A stretch of DNA of 64,000 nt, taken from positions 1 to 64,000 of the forward strand of contig NZ_QEVW01000002.1 in the NCBI RefSeq assembly GCF_003287275.1. Direction: 5' to 3'. The position numbers and the translations under genes were made by a program. Below, one piece after another: positions 53,231 to 63,835 of the stretch; position 1 is the stretch's first letter, and the number at the start of each line of letters is the position of its first letter. This DNA is from Paenibacillus taichungensis (GTDB lineage: Bacteria; Bacillota; Bacilli; Paenibacillales; Paenibacillaceae). The notes under the pieces were generated by a model. It was given only the letters and a program-made list of their open reading frames with translations. It was not told where the DNA came from and did not search any database.

Positions 53231-54565
53231 ATTAAAGCATTATCCCCACCTAAACCTTTTGATAATTATTTTAAAATATGGGCCATTGTGTTACCTATAA
53301 ATTCTTGGGTTTTAATGCCTTCAAATCCAGGGACGACGCCTGGGCTACTTTTATCCTTGTTATCAGTTGCTTTTGTGCTTTTATTTGCTATTAGTCTAAA
53401 ACTCAAAAACAATATGGAAGTTAAACAGGTAACCAATTATTTCTATAGAGACCTAATTATTTTCGTTTACGTGTTAACGCTATTTAACGGTTTAGCACAA
53501 TTAACTGTCTTATTCAAAATGAGTGGAGGATATGACTACGATTTCGTGCACAATGTTATATTAGTTAACGAAAATGGGCATGTTTTTTTAAGATCTAGCC
53601 TATTTACTCAATCCATTTATCTTATTGCTGCTTCAATAATTTGCTTTTACACTAAATATTTTTACAAGAAAGAGTGGAATAAGTACATATTCATAGGTAC
53701 TTCTATATTTCTTATTTATGGGTTTTACGAATGGATTTATTATTTACTATTTGGAACAACTGGAGACTTTTTAAGTAACAGAGTATTTGCTTTAGATATT
53801 AACGGTGATCCTAGATTGGGGAGCATGAGTCAGAGAACTGATGCTTTTGGAATAGATACACTAAGAATGAAGAGTCTAACAGGAGAGCCAAGTGCTTTCG
53901 CGCTTACTGTATTACCTCTCTGGATATTCGCAGTACATTTACGCAAACCTTTTTTTCACATTCCCATGCTAATAGCATTAATTTTATCTACCTCTTCAAC
54001 CGCATTTTTAGGAATATTAATTTATTTCATGTATAGAGTTTTGCGTTATCATTTAAGAGATAGGTATTGTCAAATATTCATTTATTTCTCCACAATTTTA
54101 GTTATCCTAAATTATAAAAGAGTTGCATCTGTTCTTGAATTCTTACTATTTAATAAGATTGATTCTCACTCTGGAATTCAAAGATCCTCTTCTATGTTCA
54201 AACATCTAGAATATTTTTCACATATGCCATTTTTCAATAAGTTGTTCGGGGTTGGATTTGGATATGTTCGCTCAACCGATTTTTTCTCTACGTTATTAGT
54301 AAATAGCGGTATTATTGGATTCATTTTCTTTAGTATATTTTTCTTATATCCAATATTTAAATTAAAGAGAAACTATTTTAATGATGGTCTTAAAATTTCT
54401 TTGCTAATAATTTATGTATCCTTAATGTTATCCGTTCCGGAATTTTCCTACTTAACTACATGGTTATTTTTGGGGATAAGTTACAATCAGCTAGCTAGAG
54501 AAAAAAAATCAACCATTCTTCACAATTTAAATCCCGTGAAATTTAAATCATCAAAAGTAATGTGA
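53231..54565 (+). CDS. O-antigen ligase/polymerase-like membrane protein
   Basis: About ten to twelve hydrophobic helices and the polymerase-like segment LRMKSLTGEPSAFALTVLPLWIF followed by LILSTSSTAFLGILIYF match the Wzy/O-antigen ligase pattern; it would join surface polysaccharide units. From GTG 53288 it has 425 residues, but the first helix (IWAIVLPINSWVL) begins upstream of it. In frame, an ATT at 53231 has GAGAGGTG 9 nt upstream, which would give 444 residues, either with a rare ATT start or as a mutated ATG. The gene is strongly AT-rich and isolated, with no glycosyltransferases beside it, so probably acquired. Confidence 0.65.
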   Translation: MKALSPPKPFDNYFKIWAIVLPINSWVLMPSNPGTTPGLLLSLLSVAFVLLFAISLKLKNNMEVKQVTNYFYRDLIIFVYVLTLFNGLAQLTVLFKMSGGYDYDFVHNVILVNENGHVFLRSSLFTQSIYLIAASIICFYTKYFYKKEWNKYIFIGTSIFLIYGFYEWIYYLLFGTTGDFLSNRVFALDINGDPRLGSMSQRTDAFGIDTLRMKSLTGEPSAFALTVLPLWIFAVHLRKPFFHIPMLIALILSTSSTAFLGILIYFMYRVLRYHLRDRYCQIFIYFSTILVILNYKRVASVLEFLLFNKIDSHSGIQRSSSMFKHLEYFSHMPFFNKLFGVGFGYVRSTDFFSTLLVNSGIIGFIFFSIFFLYPIFKLKRNYFNDGLKISLLIIYVSLMLSVPEFSYLTTWLFLGISYNQLAREKKSTILHNLNPVKFKSSKVM

Positions 54566-54586
54566 GTATGTAGGGAATTAGAATTA

Positions 54587-54645
54587 AATGTTCGGTAAAG
54601 TAGATTTCTCATTCTTTGAGGGATACTTTACCGAACATTTTTTTT
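54587..54645 (+). terminator. Terminator after polymerase-like gene
   Basis: AATGTTCGGTAAAGTA / TACTTTACCGAACATT stem then a T run. 54646-55145 holds no recognised gene. Confidence 0.9.
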
Positions 54646-55145
54646 AAGAGAATTTAATCAATGGAATGGAATACGTTGTACTTTAACTCAGCTTTCGTAC
54701 CTAGAATATTAACTTAAACCTTTAAAGGCGTAAGTAAGAATTCAATATAGTTTCTCCTATTTACAAAAAAACTAGCTTATTGGAAGTCTTGAGCAACCAT
54801 GAAAAGAATAGTGTATAACCCTATGTACAAGAACATTCCTTGGCCAAACAACCGTTTTTCACATCGGGAAAGCTCTTAGGCATGCAGGTATTACCAAATC
54901 GTTTGGCCTTTCGATTTTAGCCATTTTTAGATCTGAGAAAATTTGAGTAAATTATAATTTCATTTTATATCATTATCATTTAGGTGCACGGATGATAGTC
55001 TGGCGGGGTATAATAAGAGAAGACGACTGTGCATCACAAGTTGATGTGAGAAGAGATGACAATCGCAGACAGGTTTTGCTTTTCGAAACTGTAGAATATG
55101 TGTATAATCACTCAAAATAGAGACAGTTGGCTAGGAGTGATCAAC

Positions 55146-56561
55146 ATGCAATGGAACGATCTGAGAGAACATAGACAATATCCTGAACTAACAAAACTGG
55201 ATGGGGCTCGTGCAGCCTATGAGCGCGACTATTCCAGACTGATACATTCACCGACTTTTCGTCGGCTGCAAGGCAAATCGCAGGTGTTTGGTGCAGGAAC
55301 GGGCGATTATTATCGCACACGATTGACCCACTCCCTGGAGGTGGCGCAGATTGCCCGAGAAGCGGCAAGAAGCTTGCTTCGTCGCTACCCGGAGGTGGAG
55401 TTGAATCAGGCGGACAACCCCGGACTGATTATTGATTCGGAAGTGGTGGAATGTGCCGCGATTGCGCATGACTTCGGTCACCCGCCTTTTGGGCATAAAG
55501 GGGAAGAAGTGCTGGATGGCATCCTCGATGATCTCATTAACACTGAGGTCAAGAAAATCATGAAGAAAAATCGCGGGGCCAAATCACCTCAACCGGAACC
55601 GGAGATTCGTGCAGAGCTCAAGCGGAAGTATGAGCACTTTGAAGGCAACGCGCATAATTTCCGCCTCATTATGTATTTGGAAAAACGGGAAGATATCGAT
55701 GGGCTGAACCTGTCGGATGCAGTGCTGCTCGGCATTAACAAGTACCCGTATCCTGGCACGGAGAGCAAGAAAGGCATGTATCATCATGAATGGCAGTATA
55801 TTCGCGAAATTCGTGATCGTTGGCACATTCCTGCTGGCAAAAAGACGCTTGAAGCGCAGCTGATGGACCTTTGTGATGATATTGCGTATTCCGCACATGA
55901 TCTGGAAGATGGCATCAAGGCAGGCAAAATCGAAGTACACGAGCATTTCCTGCAAGATCCGCATATCAATCGATTGATTGTGGATAAGATTACGACACTG
56001 GAGGATCTGTTCTGGAACGGATGGACAAGGGAAGCGATTGGCAAAAAAGTTGAAGAAGTCCTCGCTTCGTTCCTACGCATCTGGAATGAAAAGATGCCGT
56101 TCTGCGAGCATGATTACTCACGAACCCGCCGTGAGGTCAAGGCTTACTGGGTCAGCCTTTTTGTCGCTAGCCTGGGGGTTATTGATAACGGAGACTGGAA
56201 AAAGGTGACGTTTGTCCGTGAAGGTGCCGAGGATCTCGATATGTTGCGTACGGTGAGTGTGCTTAAGAGCTTTGCCTGGGTGACCATGATTCGTGACCTG
56301 CGTGTGCAGAGGCTGCAAAAGCGTAGTGAATGGATGATTAAGCGTCTGTGGGATGCTTTTCTTGACCCGGAAACGTCCAAATCCATTATTCCGTCCGATT
56401 GGCTGCAACGCTATGAGAAGGATCAGGCGAAGGCGAATCCGATCTGGACTTGGGAGCATATGGTGATTGATTATATTGCAGGAATGACGGATGCTTTTGC
56501 CGAGAAAATTTACAATGAACTATACGGCCTCAAGGTTGGTTCCATCTACGATCTGGATTAG
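55146..56561 (+). CDS. dgt: Deoxyguanosinetriphosphate triphosphohydrolase (dGTPase)
   Basis: A 471-residue HD-domain enzyme that hydrolyses dGTP to deoxyguanosine and triphosphate. The N-terminal RDYSRLIHSPTFRRLQGKSQVFGAGTGDYYRTRLTHSLEVAQIAREAA and HD motif AIAHDFGHPPFGHKGEEVL are diagnostic; a second conserved Asp is in LCDDIAYSAHDLEDGIK. RBS AGGAGTG before ATG 55146. It overlaps nothing and is followed 30 nt later by a monooxygenase gene, perhaps co-transcribed. Confidence 0.93.
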   Translation: MQWNDLREHRQYPELTKLDGARAAYERDYSRLIHSPTFRRLQGKSQVFGAGTGDYYRTRLTHSLEVAQIAREAARSLLRRYPEVELNQADNPGLIIDSEVVECAAIAHDFGHPPFGHKGEEVLDGILDDLINTEVKKIMKKNRGAKSPQPEPEIRAELKRKYEHFEGNAHNFRLIMYLEKREDIDGLNLSDAVLLGINKYPYPGTESKKGMYHHEWQYIREIRDRWHIPAGKKTLEAQLMDLCDDIAYSAHDLEDGIKAGKIEVHEHFLQDPHINRLIVDKITTLEDLFWNGWTREAIGKKVEEVLASFLRIWNEKMPFCEHDYSRTRREVKAYWVSLFVASLGVIDNGDWKKVTFVREGAEDLDMLRTVSVLKSFAWVTMIRDLRVQRLQKRSEWMIKRLWDAFLDPETSKSIIPSDWLQRYEKDQAKANPIWTWEHMVIDYIAGMTDAFAEKIYNELYGLKVGSIYDLD

Positions 56562-56591
56562 AGATAAGCAATACGAAGGGAGATGAGACGC

Positions 56592-57587
56592 TTGGGCGCG
56601 AATATCAGTGGAAAATACAATCTGGGCGTACTTGACCTTGTCCCAAGGTTGAACGGCGCCACAGCAGAGCAGGCGCTTCAACAATCCGTTACACTTGCCC
56701 AGCATGCTGAAGCATGGGGCTATTCAAGGTACTGGACGTCGGAGCACCATGATATGGACGAACTTGCATCAGCATCACCGGAAGTGCTGCTTGCTCATAT
56801 TGGTGCGCGAACGAACACGATCCAGCTTGGCTCCGGTGCCGTACTGTTACCACATTATAGCCCGCTTAAGGTAGCGGAGTCGTTTCGACTATTGGCGGCG
56901 CTCTACCCGGGGCGAATTGAGTTAGGCTTGGGACGTGCGCCTGGAGGTGGCCCCCATGCTACGATGGCCTTGAGTGGCAATTATTTGCAGCATGTGTCCA
57001 AGTTGCCTGAATCGCTCGCGGCACTGACCGAACTACTGGAAGATCGTTATACCTATGAAGAACATCCGGTGACGGCCCGCCCGATTCCGGAACTTCCATT
57101 ATCCTTATGGATGTTGGGTACCAACGTGAAGAGTGCTGAGTTTGCTGCTCGCTTCGGTATGGGGTATGTATTCGGACAATTCATGAGTGATGCGGATGGT
57201 ACGGAGGCTGTGCGGCGTTATCGGGAGGGTTTTATCCCCAGCGCCAATAGGAAAGAGCCGGAGGTTATGGTTGCTGTAAGTGTGCTGTGTGCGGAGACGC
57301 AGGAAGAGGCGTTGTCCTGGAGCCGCGAAATGGCGGAGAGACGTAAAGCCGCTGGAAAAGAAAACTCAACGCAGTCTGACAATGTCATCACAAGTACCAG
57401 CACCGACGACATGAACGATGCCAATGAGAATGAGGTACAACGGCATTATGCCGGTACACCTGAACAAGTCTCGAAACAGTTGCAGCAGGTGTGCCAAAGG
57501 CTGAATACGGATCGGCTGCTTGTCGTGACAACTGGACCAGATTACGAGAGAAGGTTGGCTTCATACAAGTTGCTGGTGAACGCATAA
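56592..57587 (+). CDS. LLM-class flavin-dependent oxidoreductase
   Basis: A 331-residue bacterial luciferase-like monooxygenase of the MsnO8/YvbT-like group: YNLGVLDLVPRLNGATAEQALQQSVTLAQHAEAWGYSRYWTSEHHDM and GRIELGLGRAPGGG are family typical. It uses FMNH2 and oxygen on an unknown substrate. AAGGGAG is 9 nt before TTG 56592; ATG 56583 lies too close to it. The insert GKENSTQSDNVITSTSTDDMNDANENE (about residues 255-280) is a low-complexity loop. Confidence 0.88.
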   Translation: MGANISGKYNLGVLDLVPRLNGATAEQALQQSVTLAQHAEAWGYSRYWTSEHHDMDELASASPEVLLAHIGARTNTIQLGSGAVLLPHYSPLKVAESFRLLAALYPGRIELGLGRAPGGGPHATMALSGNYLQHVSKLPESLAALTELLEDRYTYEEHPVTARPIPELPLSLWMLGTNVKSAEFAARFGMGYVFGQFMSDADGTEAVRRYREGFIPSANRKEPEVMVAVSVLCAETQEEALSWSREMAERRKAAGKENSTQSDNVITSTSTDDMNDANENEVQRHYAGTPEQVSKQLQQVCQRLNTDRLLVVTTGPDYERRLASYKLLVNA

Positions 57588-57660
57588 GAGGGCGGCTGCT
57601 AGCCGTTCTGATACAAAGAATGGCGGGTTCCATACCGCCATCTGCATGGATTCAAATCGT

Positions 57661-57706
57661 AAGAGCTGCAGATCGGATATTTGCCGTATGCTGCAGCTCT
57701 TTTTTG
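57661..57706 (+). terminator. Terminator after monooxygenase gene
   Basis: AAGAGCTGCAG / CTGCAGCTCTT with 19-nt loop and TTTT. Confidence 0.9.
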
Positions 57707-57948
57707 CTTCATTTAACTCTGAATTTTACATCATTCGATTGCGTTCAACAGATGATGTGGAATAATCACAAGATTTTACAAAATAAAGCATGACTAAAAC
57801 AAAAGAATGTTATAATACTTTACGTCTCTTTTCCTATAGATATAATATAGAAAAGAGTAATTTGCAAGATGCCAAAAGAAGGGTAAAACAGCGACAAAAG
57901 CACCTAAAATACGGAAGTGGCCGAAGATGGGCACAAGGGGGAAATCAT

Positions 57949-59661
57949 ATGTTCAGCAGATTCAGGATCAAGAGTATCGGTCTGCGTATCAGCATCGCGT
58001 TCTATCTATTAATCCTCTGTTTAATTCTTCTTAGTGTCACGATTGTTACACAAATGAACTCGATGGAAAAAAACACGAATATGATCACCAATAACTGGAT
58101 GCCCTCCATCCAGCAGATTAACCGATTGAATTATACAACAGAACATATTTTGTCATTGAGCTATCGTCACTTTGATGCACAGGCAGGGGCCAAAGCGGAC
58201 CTTGCTGAAGAGCGCACCAAATACATTCGCGAAACGGCTCAGGCTATTAAAATATATGATCAGCAGCAGAAGACGGATGAAGAAAAAGAACATTGGGAAG
58301 CTTTAAAGACCAAGTGGGAAGCTTACCTGAAGATTAACACGCAATCCATCAAGCTGAGTGATGAAGGTCAGGAACAACTGGCTAAGGAAGTATCCGAAAA
58401 AGGGGCCGCCTCCTTCGATGCCATGCAAGTCCATCTGGACTATCTGGTGGATTACAATCAGGAGCAATCCGATCTCTCAGCAGCTCAGACGATCAGATCC
58501 GTACAGGATGGCCGAATCATTATCGTCATTGGTGTTCTCGTGATGATTATCATTACGGCGATTGCGATCCCGATTATCCGTTCACAAGTCGTCAAACCGC
58601 TGCTTCGGGTGATCAGTGCTGTGAAGCTGATTGCGGAAGGTCAATTAAATGTTCAGGACATACATACCAAACATGAAGACGAAGTTGGTGTACTTGCCAA
58701 AGCCGTGAATGACATGAAAGGTAATCTGACCTCCATGGTACTGAATGTCAGACGAATCGCTGAAGCCGTTAACCGCCAAAGCAGCGAACTGGCCATTTCC
58801 TCTGAAGAGGTTAAGATCGGCAGTCGCCAAATTGCCATAACGATGGAAGAGTCGGCAAAAGCGGCAGAGAGTCAGGCGGAAACGGCTGTTGAATCTGCCC
58901 GTACGGTCGAGGGATTGAACGCACATATCCTGCAACATTCCGAGCAGGGAAATCAGCTTCGACTAATGTCGGACCTGATTCTGAAACAAGGACAGACCGG
59001 TCGCGAGTCCATGGAGCAATCCGTGAACCAAATGTTACAGATTGCCGGCGCAGTTTCGTCTTCCATGAACAAGATGGAACAGCTGGACCGCAAAAACGAA
59101 GATATATCACAGTTGGTCCAAGTCATTCATGACATTGCGCGCCAGACCAACCTGCTCGCACTGAATGCCTCCATTGAAGCTGCCCGTGCAGGGGAGAGTG
59201 GACGCGGATTTGCAGTTGTTGCAGCAGAAGTGCGGAAGTTGTCTGAAGCCGTTCGGACCTCTGTAGAGGAGATTACAGTCATCACGGAGGATATCCAGAA
59301 GGATTCTCAGGGTGTTGTTGAGGAATTGCGAACAGGTGTACTGGAAACAGAGCGCGGGCAACAGCAAGTACGTAATTCCGGCAATCTGTTCCGTACCATT
59401 AGTGAGTCGGTCGAGGGGATGGTCCAAGTCATTGGTACAATGACGGATGGACTGGAAGGCATGCAGGAAGCCAGCGGACGCATGAATGATTTCAGTCAAC
59501 AAATTTCGGCAGTATCCGAGGAATCCGCGGCAAGTGTAGAGGAAGTGTCAGCGTCGGCCGAGGAACAGGTGAGTTCGATGGAAACAATTAGCGGCAATAT
59601 TCAAACCCTGAAAGATCTGTCCGAAGATCTGCTTTCTTCCATTGAAAAATTAAAAATATAA
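57949..59661 (+). CDS. Methyl-accepting chemotaxis protein
   Basis: A 570-residue receptor. Transmembrane helix 1 is about residues 12-33 ([20 protein letters not shown]), the extracellular part is a four-helix bundle (4HB_MCP), helix 2 is about 184-206 ([21 protein letters not shown]), then HAMP and the signalling domain with hairpin tip [42 protein letters not shown] 57949 follows AAGGGGG; the frame runs 53 codons further up without an RBS. Signal unknown. No adaptor or methylation genes nearby. Confidence 0.95.
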   Translation: MFSRFRIKSIGLRISIAFYLLILCLILLSVTIVTQMNSMEKNTNMITNNWMPSIQQINRLNYTTEHILSLSYRHFDAQAGAKADLAEERTKYIRETAQAIKIYDQQQKTDEEKEHWEALKTKWEAYLKINTQSIKLSDEGQEQLAKEVSEKGAASFDAMQVHLDYLVDYNQEQSDLSAAQTIRSVQDGRIIIVIGVLVMIIITAIAIPIIRSQVVKPLLRVISAVKLIAEGQLNVQDIHTKHEDEVGVLAKAVNDMKGNLTSMVLNVRRIAEAVNRQSSELAISSEEVKIGSRQIAITMEESAKAAESQAETAVESARTVEGLNAHILQHSEQGNQLRLMSDLILKQGQTGRESMEQSVNQMLQIAGAVSSSMNKMEQLDRKNEDISQLVQVIHDIARQTNLLALNASIEAARAGESGRGFAVVAAEVRKLSEAVRTSVEEITVITEDIQKDSQGVVEELRTGVLETERGQQQVRNSGNLFRTISESVEGMVQVIGTMTDGLEGMQEASGRMNDFSQQISAVSEESAASVEEVSASAEEQVSSMETISGNIQTLKDLSEDLLSSIEKLKI

Positions 59662-59705
59662 AACATCTTCTTATAATAGAAGAAACATGAAGGACGGCTA
59701 CCATA

Positions 59706-60680
59706 TTGAGCTCTACAAACAGCAAAGATTCATTTGTCGGAAGTTATGTATATACCTTCGCTTGCCATGAGAATGAACGTGCCCTATGTGAATTGGAATT
59801 GGGAACGATGCTTGTTCCTGGGACAGATATTGGTTCAGGAGATCACGCCTATGTTCACTCCGATGTTTGTATTCCACCAGGTAGAAGTCCATTTGTCCGG
59901 GGCAGATTGGACGTGATGGCTGAAGCGGATACAGTGGCAGGTCTGAAACCTGCTGCTTCGCAAATCGATCTGTCATCTGGTGAAACGTTCAAGGTTGTCT
60001 GTTTGAAAGAGGGCGATGACATGCCGGATTATGCGCATTCCCGTCTACTGGAAAAAGAGCTGGGCATGTGCATTCAAGGCAAAGCTATGATGAAACAGCC
60101 TGACGTAACTTTTGGACTAATGCATGTGAATGGAAAATGGCTCTTCGGTCAATGGAAAGAAGCCGATCGCTCGTGGCAAACCCATCATCAGAAGCCACAG
60201 AATTACTCCACAGGCCTTGGTGTTACGTTAGCCAGAGCCTTGGTCAATATTGCTATTCCACAAGTGGAGGGACATCAGTTGCTCGATCCATGCTGCGGAA
60301 TGGGAACCGTTGTAATTGAGGCATTGTCGATGGGAATTGAGGCCAAAGGAAATGATTTGAACCCTTTGGCAGTACATGGGGCACGCATTAATCTTCCTCA
60401 TTATGGGTATGATCCAGCCAGAATTACCCTCGGGGATATGAATGATCTGGAAGGTTTCTACGATGCAGCTATTCTGGACATGCCATATAATCTCTGTTCT
60501 GTTCTTCCGGATGAGGAACAACTTGCCATGTTGAAGAGTTTGAAGAGACTTGCAGGACAGGCAGTGATCGTTTCCACCGAATGGGTGGAGGGGCACATTC
60601 TGGATGCCGGATGGAACATCGATCAGTATCGAACGGTGAGCAAAGGCACGTTTATACGTCACATTTGGCTGTGCGCTTAG
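59706..60680 (+). CDS. TRM11-family SAM-dependent RNA methyltransferase
   Basis: A 324-residue methyltransferase. The Rossmann-type domain is at about 165-324: VEGHQLLDPCCGMGTVVIEALSMGIEAKGNDLNP (SAM binding) and the catalytic motif DMPYNL (N/D-PP-Y class, here with Met) at about 259. The N-terminal half is a target-recognition region. Similar to Trm11-type tRNA guanine-N2 methyltransferases. Starts with TTG after AAGGACGG; 44 nt after the chemotaxis gene, so perhaps in one transcript with it. Confidence 0.85.
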   Translation: MSSTNSKDSFVGSYVYTFACHENERALCELELGTMLVPGTDIGSGDHAYVHSDVCIPPGRSPFVRGRLDVMAEADTVAGLKPAASQIDLSSGETFKVVCLKEGDDMPDYAHSRLLEKELGMCIQGKAMMKQPDVTFGLMHVNGKWLFGQWKEADRSWQTHHQKPQNYSTGLGVTLARALVNIAIPQVEGHQLLDPCCGMGTVVIEALSMGIEAKGNDLNPLAVHGARINLPHYGYDPARITLGDMNDLEGFYDAAILDMPYNLCSVLPDEEQLAMLKSLKRLAGQAVIVSTEWVEGHILDAGWNIDQYRTVSKGTFIRHIWLCA

Positions 60681-60701
60681 AACGACAGCGCTGAAATAAC
60701 A

Positions 60702-60752
60702 GAAAAAACCTCCATACCGGAAAAAATCCATTTTCCGGTATGGAGGTTTTTG
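60702..60752. terminator. Bidirectional terminator
   Basis: AAAAACCTCCATACCGGAAAA / TTTTCCGGTATGGAGGTTTTT, six-nt loop; between convergent genes. Confidence 0.95.
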
Positions 60753-60815
60753 ATTTTAGTAGGGAAAATACCTTACATGAATTTGTACAATTTCACATAG
60801 GAACATCTAGAATTT

Positions 60816-61772
60816 TTAGTATTTATGACTATAATTCACCAGATTGAGCGGGAGAGTTCTTCCGGCGATATATGCTTCCAAATTTTGAACGAAAATATCA
60901 AGTGCCCGCTCGGTGTATTGCTCTGTACTGCCTGCAATGTGCGGCGTAATCAGGACGTTCTCCTTACCCCACAGTGGATGATCGGCAGGGAGCGGTTCCT
61001 CCTCGAATACGTCAAGTGCAGCAAAGGCAACCTTTCCACTGTCCAGTGCACCCAGCAGAGCTTCTGTATTCACGCTTGGACCACGTCCAACATTGACGAA
61101 ACAGGAACCGGATTTGAAATGCTCAAATGCAGTCTGATTATAGATATGATGGGTTTCATCTGTGAGTGGCAAAATATTGATAACGTAATCGCCTTGCCCC
61201 AGTGCTTCATATAGGCCGGACATATTGTACATTTGGTCTACATTTGGAACGTCTTTTCCGGAGCGCCGAACTCCAATGACGTTCATGCCTAGCGCTTTGA
61301 GAATGCGCGCGGTTTCTGATCCGATCTCGCCCACACCGACGATGACCGCTGTTTTGCCATGCAATTCCGGAAGAGGTTTGCCTGGGGATTTCCATTCCGC
61401 CTGCTGCTGGTGCAGCATCGCTTGTCTAAGCCAGCGGCTGTGGGACAACATCATACCCAGAATAATTTCGGTAATGGGAATGGCATGTACGCCATTAGCA
61501 CTGGTTAACATTATGTTTTTTTGTTCCAAATCTGAGAAAGGAAGGTTGTCCACACCTGCGGACCAAACCTGAACCCATTTTAAAGGGCTGTTTTCTTTCA
61601 GTGCATGTTCGGTTACCAGAGGAGACCAGCCTAAGACAATTTCGGCTTCTTTTAACTCCGATGTGTCAATCTCTTTGGCTTTGCCAACCGTAAGTGTATA
61701 ACCTGGTGCTGCATCCAGAATACGTTGTTGCTGCTTTGTCGACAAGGATGGAAAACATACAATTTTACCCAT
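60816..61772 (-). CDS. D-isomer-specific 2-hydroxyacid dehydrogenase
   Basis: A 318-residue NAD(P)-dependent oxidoreductase. The Rossmann motif is VIVGVGEIGSETARIL; the substrate/catalytic segments are VNVGRGPSVNTEALLGAL (Arg in GRG), LDVFEEEPLP (Glu) and LITPHIAGST (His). Substrate (hydroxypyruvate, glyoxylate, other) cannot be told. RBS AGGAGG 10 nt before the ATG. Monocistronic, with a bidirectional terminator beyond its stop. Confidence 0.92.
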   Translation of the reverse strand: MGKIVCFPSLSTKQQQRILDAAPGYTLTVGKAKEIDTSELKEAEIVLGWSPLVTEHALKENSPLKWVQVWSAGVDNLPFSDLEQKNIMLTSANGVHAIPITEIILGMMLSHSRWLRQAMLHQQQAEWKSPGKPLPELHGKTAVIVGVGEIGSETARILKALGMNVIGVRRSGKDVPNVDQMYNMSGLYEALGQGDYVINILPLTDETHHIYNQTAFEHFKSGSCFVNVGRGPSVNTEALLGALDSGKVAFAALDVFEEEPLPADHPLWGKENVLITPHIAGSTEQYTERALDIFVQNLEAYIAGRTLPLNLVNYSHKY

Positions 61773-61961
61773 AGTTAGTGGCCTCCTGAATTGAAATAAG
61801 TTGTGGTATTAGTTTAGCAGAAAAGAAGACGATGTGCGTAAAAGGCAGGAATACAGCCTCATGTGCAAATCCCAAAAATTGTGTCACTCTATACTTAACC
61901 AGCTTGAAACAATAGAGACGACTGTGAAATAATAAAACGAACTTTAGAAGAGGTGTATACC

Positions 61962-62570
61962 ATGAATAACTATTCACATTCACATACGGATCTTCCATCC
62001 CGACGGGAACGATTATTTATTGCACTCCGTATGCCGGCACATATTCAGAATTTACTTCGGATGTCTGCGGAACAGGTGCAAGGAAAGCTTGATTTTCGCA
62101 AATGGACGGACTACCGGGATTATCATATTACACTGCAATTTCTGGGAGATACCCTTGTAAGTGACATTGGACATCTGCGTAAAGCGCTGCGTTCGGCAAC
62201 GGCCGGGTTCCAGCCTTTTGAACTGCAATTATCCGGATGGGGAACGTTTGGTCTGGAAGAAGCGCCAAAGGTGTTGTGGAAGGGTGTTGAGGGAGAAACG
62301 GATCAACTTCATCTTCTGCAAAAACAGATCGTGGGCGCAACTTCTTCCCTTGGATTTGAGGCGGAATTAAGACCTTATTCTCCTCATATTACGATTGCGC
62401 GTAAATTTCTGGGCCAAAACCCAGGAAATGAAGATAAAGGGATATTTGGAGTGCTTCCAGGGCAGTTTTTAGGTGTTAATTCTTGGATGGTCCAAGATTT
62501 TGTGCTTTATGTGACACAGCCAGGTCAGGCGCCGATGTATGACGTCGTGGATACGTTTTCTTTTTCCTGA
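61962..62570 (+). CDS. thpR: RNA 2',3'-cyclic phosphodiesterase ThpR
   Basis: A 202-residue 2H-phosphoesterase that opens 2',3'-cyclic phosphate RNA ends. The two HxT motifs are YHITLQFLG (residues 52-60 region) and SPHITIARKFLG (about 145). ERLFIALRMPAHIQ at the start is the family opening. ATG 61962 has AGAGGTG upstream; an in-frame GTG is nine nt before. Divergent from the dehydrogenase gene. Confidence 0.93.
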   Translation: MNNYSHSHTDLPSRRERLFIALRMPAHIQNLLRMSAEQVQGKLDFRKWTDYRDYHITLQFLGDTLVSDIGHLRKALRSATAGFQPFELQLSGWGTFGLEEAPKVLWKGVEGETDQLHLLQKQIVGATSSLGFEAELRPYSPHITIARKFLGQNPGNEDKGIFGVLPGQFLGVNSWMVQDFVLYVTQPGQAPMYDVVDTFSFS

Positions 62571-62700
62571 AACTCATTGATATGACATAAAATCACATTG
62601 ACATAACGTTATTCCCTATGTAATATTAGCCATCGTTATTCAAATTCTTTTTTTGTGGTTACTTAGATTAGGGAATTGTTTCGACAGGAGGAATCTTCGA

Positions 62701-63558
62701 ATGGATATTATAAGCAAGAATCGTTGGGTGGCACCGATGTTATCTGTGCTGCTTGTATGTATAGTGGGGGCTAACGTCGTTCAGGCGACTGGAAAATGGA
62801 ATGAGGCAAGTGATAGCAAACAGATGACCGAACTTGCGGCATCAGCAGAAAATAGCGAAAATTCTTTTAGCGGAGACAGGCGTATGATGGAAGACGGGAC
62901 AAGTCTATCTTCTGATGCGTCTACACAGACTGATAACTGGACCAATTCGCTTCCGGCCAAGAACTGGCTGACGGCTGCCCAGGAAGAGCAGGAACATAAA
63001 GAAGCTAAGGCTAAACATGCGGCCCGAGCTGCAGCAGCGGCCAAAGCGAAGAAAGAAGCAGCTCTGAAATTGGCCAAGATAGAGCATGCCAAAGCGGTAG
63101 CTGCAATTACGACTCCCCCCCAAAAACTTTACTTTACACGGACCAAACTCCTGAACCAGGAAGACTCGAAACTTGCAACCTGGTCATACAGTGTGTCCGA
63201 TAAAGAGCTGCTTCTGCTGCAAAAAATCGTCATGGCAGAGGCGGAAGGTGAACCGTACGAAGGCAAAGTGGCAGTTGCCAATGTTGTCTTAAACCGGCTG
63301 CGGTCAGCCAATTTTCCCGATACCATTTACAAAGTAATCTACCAGAAATCTCAATTCAGTCCTGTAGCGAACGGGCGCTTGAAACGTGTTACTCCTAATG
63401 AGGACAGTATCAAGGCGGTTAATGCAGCACTGAATGGGAAAAAGGAAGTCGCCGATGATACGTATTATTTCTTGTCATTGACGCTTGCGGACGATCTGAC
63501 AGTGGCTCGTTCCCAGAAAAAAGTAAAAACGATCGGGCATCATACTTTTTACAAGTAA
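62701..63558 (+). CDS. Cell wall hydrolase, SleB/CwlJ (hydrolase_2) type
   Basis: A 285-residue exported protein. Residues 1-30 are a signal or anchor (MLSVLLVCIVGANVVQA). A low-complexity linker follows with a highly charged Ala/Lys helix (KEAKAKHAARAAAAAKAKKEAALKLAKIEHAK). The catalytic domain at the C-terminus starts at ELLLLQKIVMAEAEGEPYEGKVAVANVVLNRLRS (catalytic Glu in EAEGEP) and ends THHTFYK. Family members cleave peptidoglycan, often spore cortex during germination; the exact role here is unknown. AGGAGG lies 9 nt before ATG 62701. Confidence 0.92.
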   Translation: MDIISKNRWVAPMLSVLLVCIVGANVVQATGKWNEASDSKQMTELAASAENSENSFSGDRRMMEDGTSLSSDASTQTDNWTNSLPAKNWLTAAQEEQEHKEAKAKHAARAAAAAKAKKEAALKLAKIEHAKAVAAITTPPQKLYFTRTKLLNQEDSKLATWSYSVSDKELLLLQKIVMAEAEGEPYEGKVAVANVVLNRLRSANFPDTIYKVIYQKSQFSPVANGRLKRVTPNEDSIKAVNAALNGKKEVADDTYYFLSLTLADDLTVARSQKKVKTIGHHTFYK

Positions 63559-63732
63559 TTGACCCGTAAATTCTGCAAACAGGCAGGGTAGTTAACTATG
63601 TATTCGCTACATAGACCTTGAAAAGCCCTGTAATGCAGTTTTATTTCGTCGTTTTTAATTTGATTGGTGATGAGAGTTTGTTATTTAAATTACCCTTTTT
63701 ACCAGCTAATCATACAGAAATATGAATGAAAT

Positions 63733-63776
63733 AAAAGAAGGTTCCCTTCCGGATTAATGGAGGGGAACCTTCTTTA
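63733..63776. terminator. Bidirectional terminator
   Basis: AAAAGAAGGTTCCC / GGGAACCTTCTTT stem flanked by A-rich and T-rich DNA; between the hydrolase gene and the minus-strand partial frame. Confidence 0.85.
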
Positions 63777-63835
63777 TGCATGTCTTTAAGAGATGAAACG
63801 CCTTCGTAGAACGATTAGAAGGGGTCATAGAGCTG

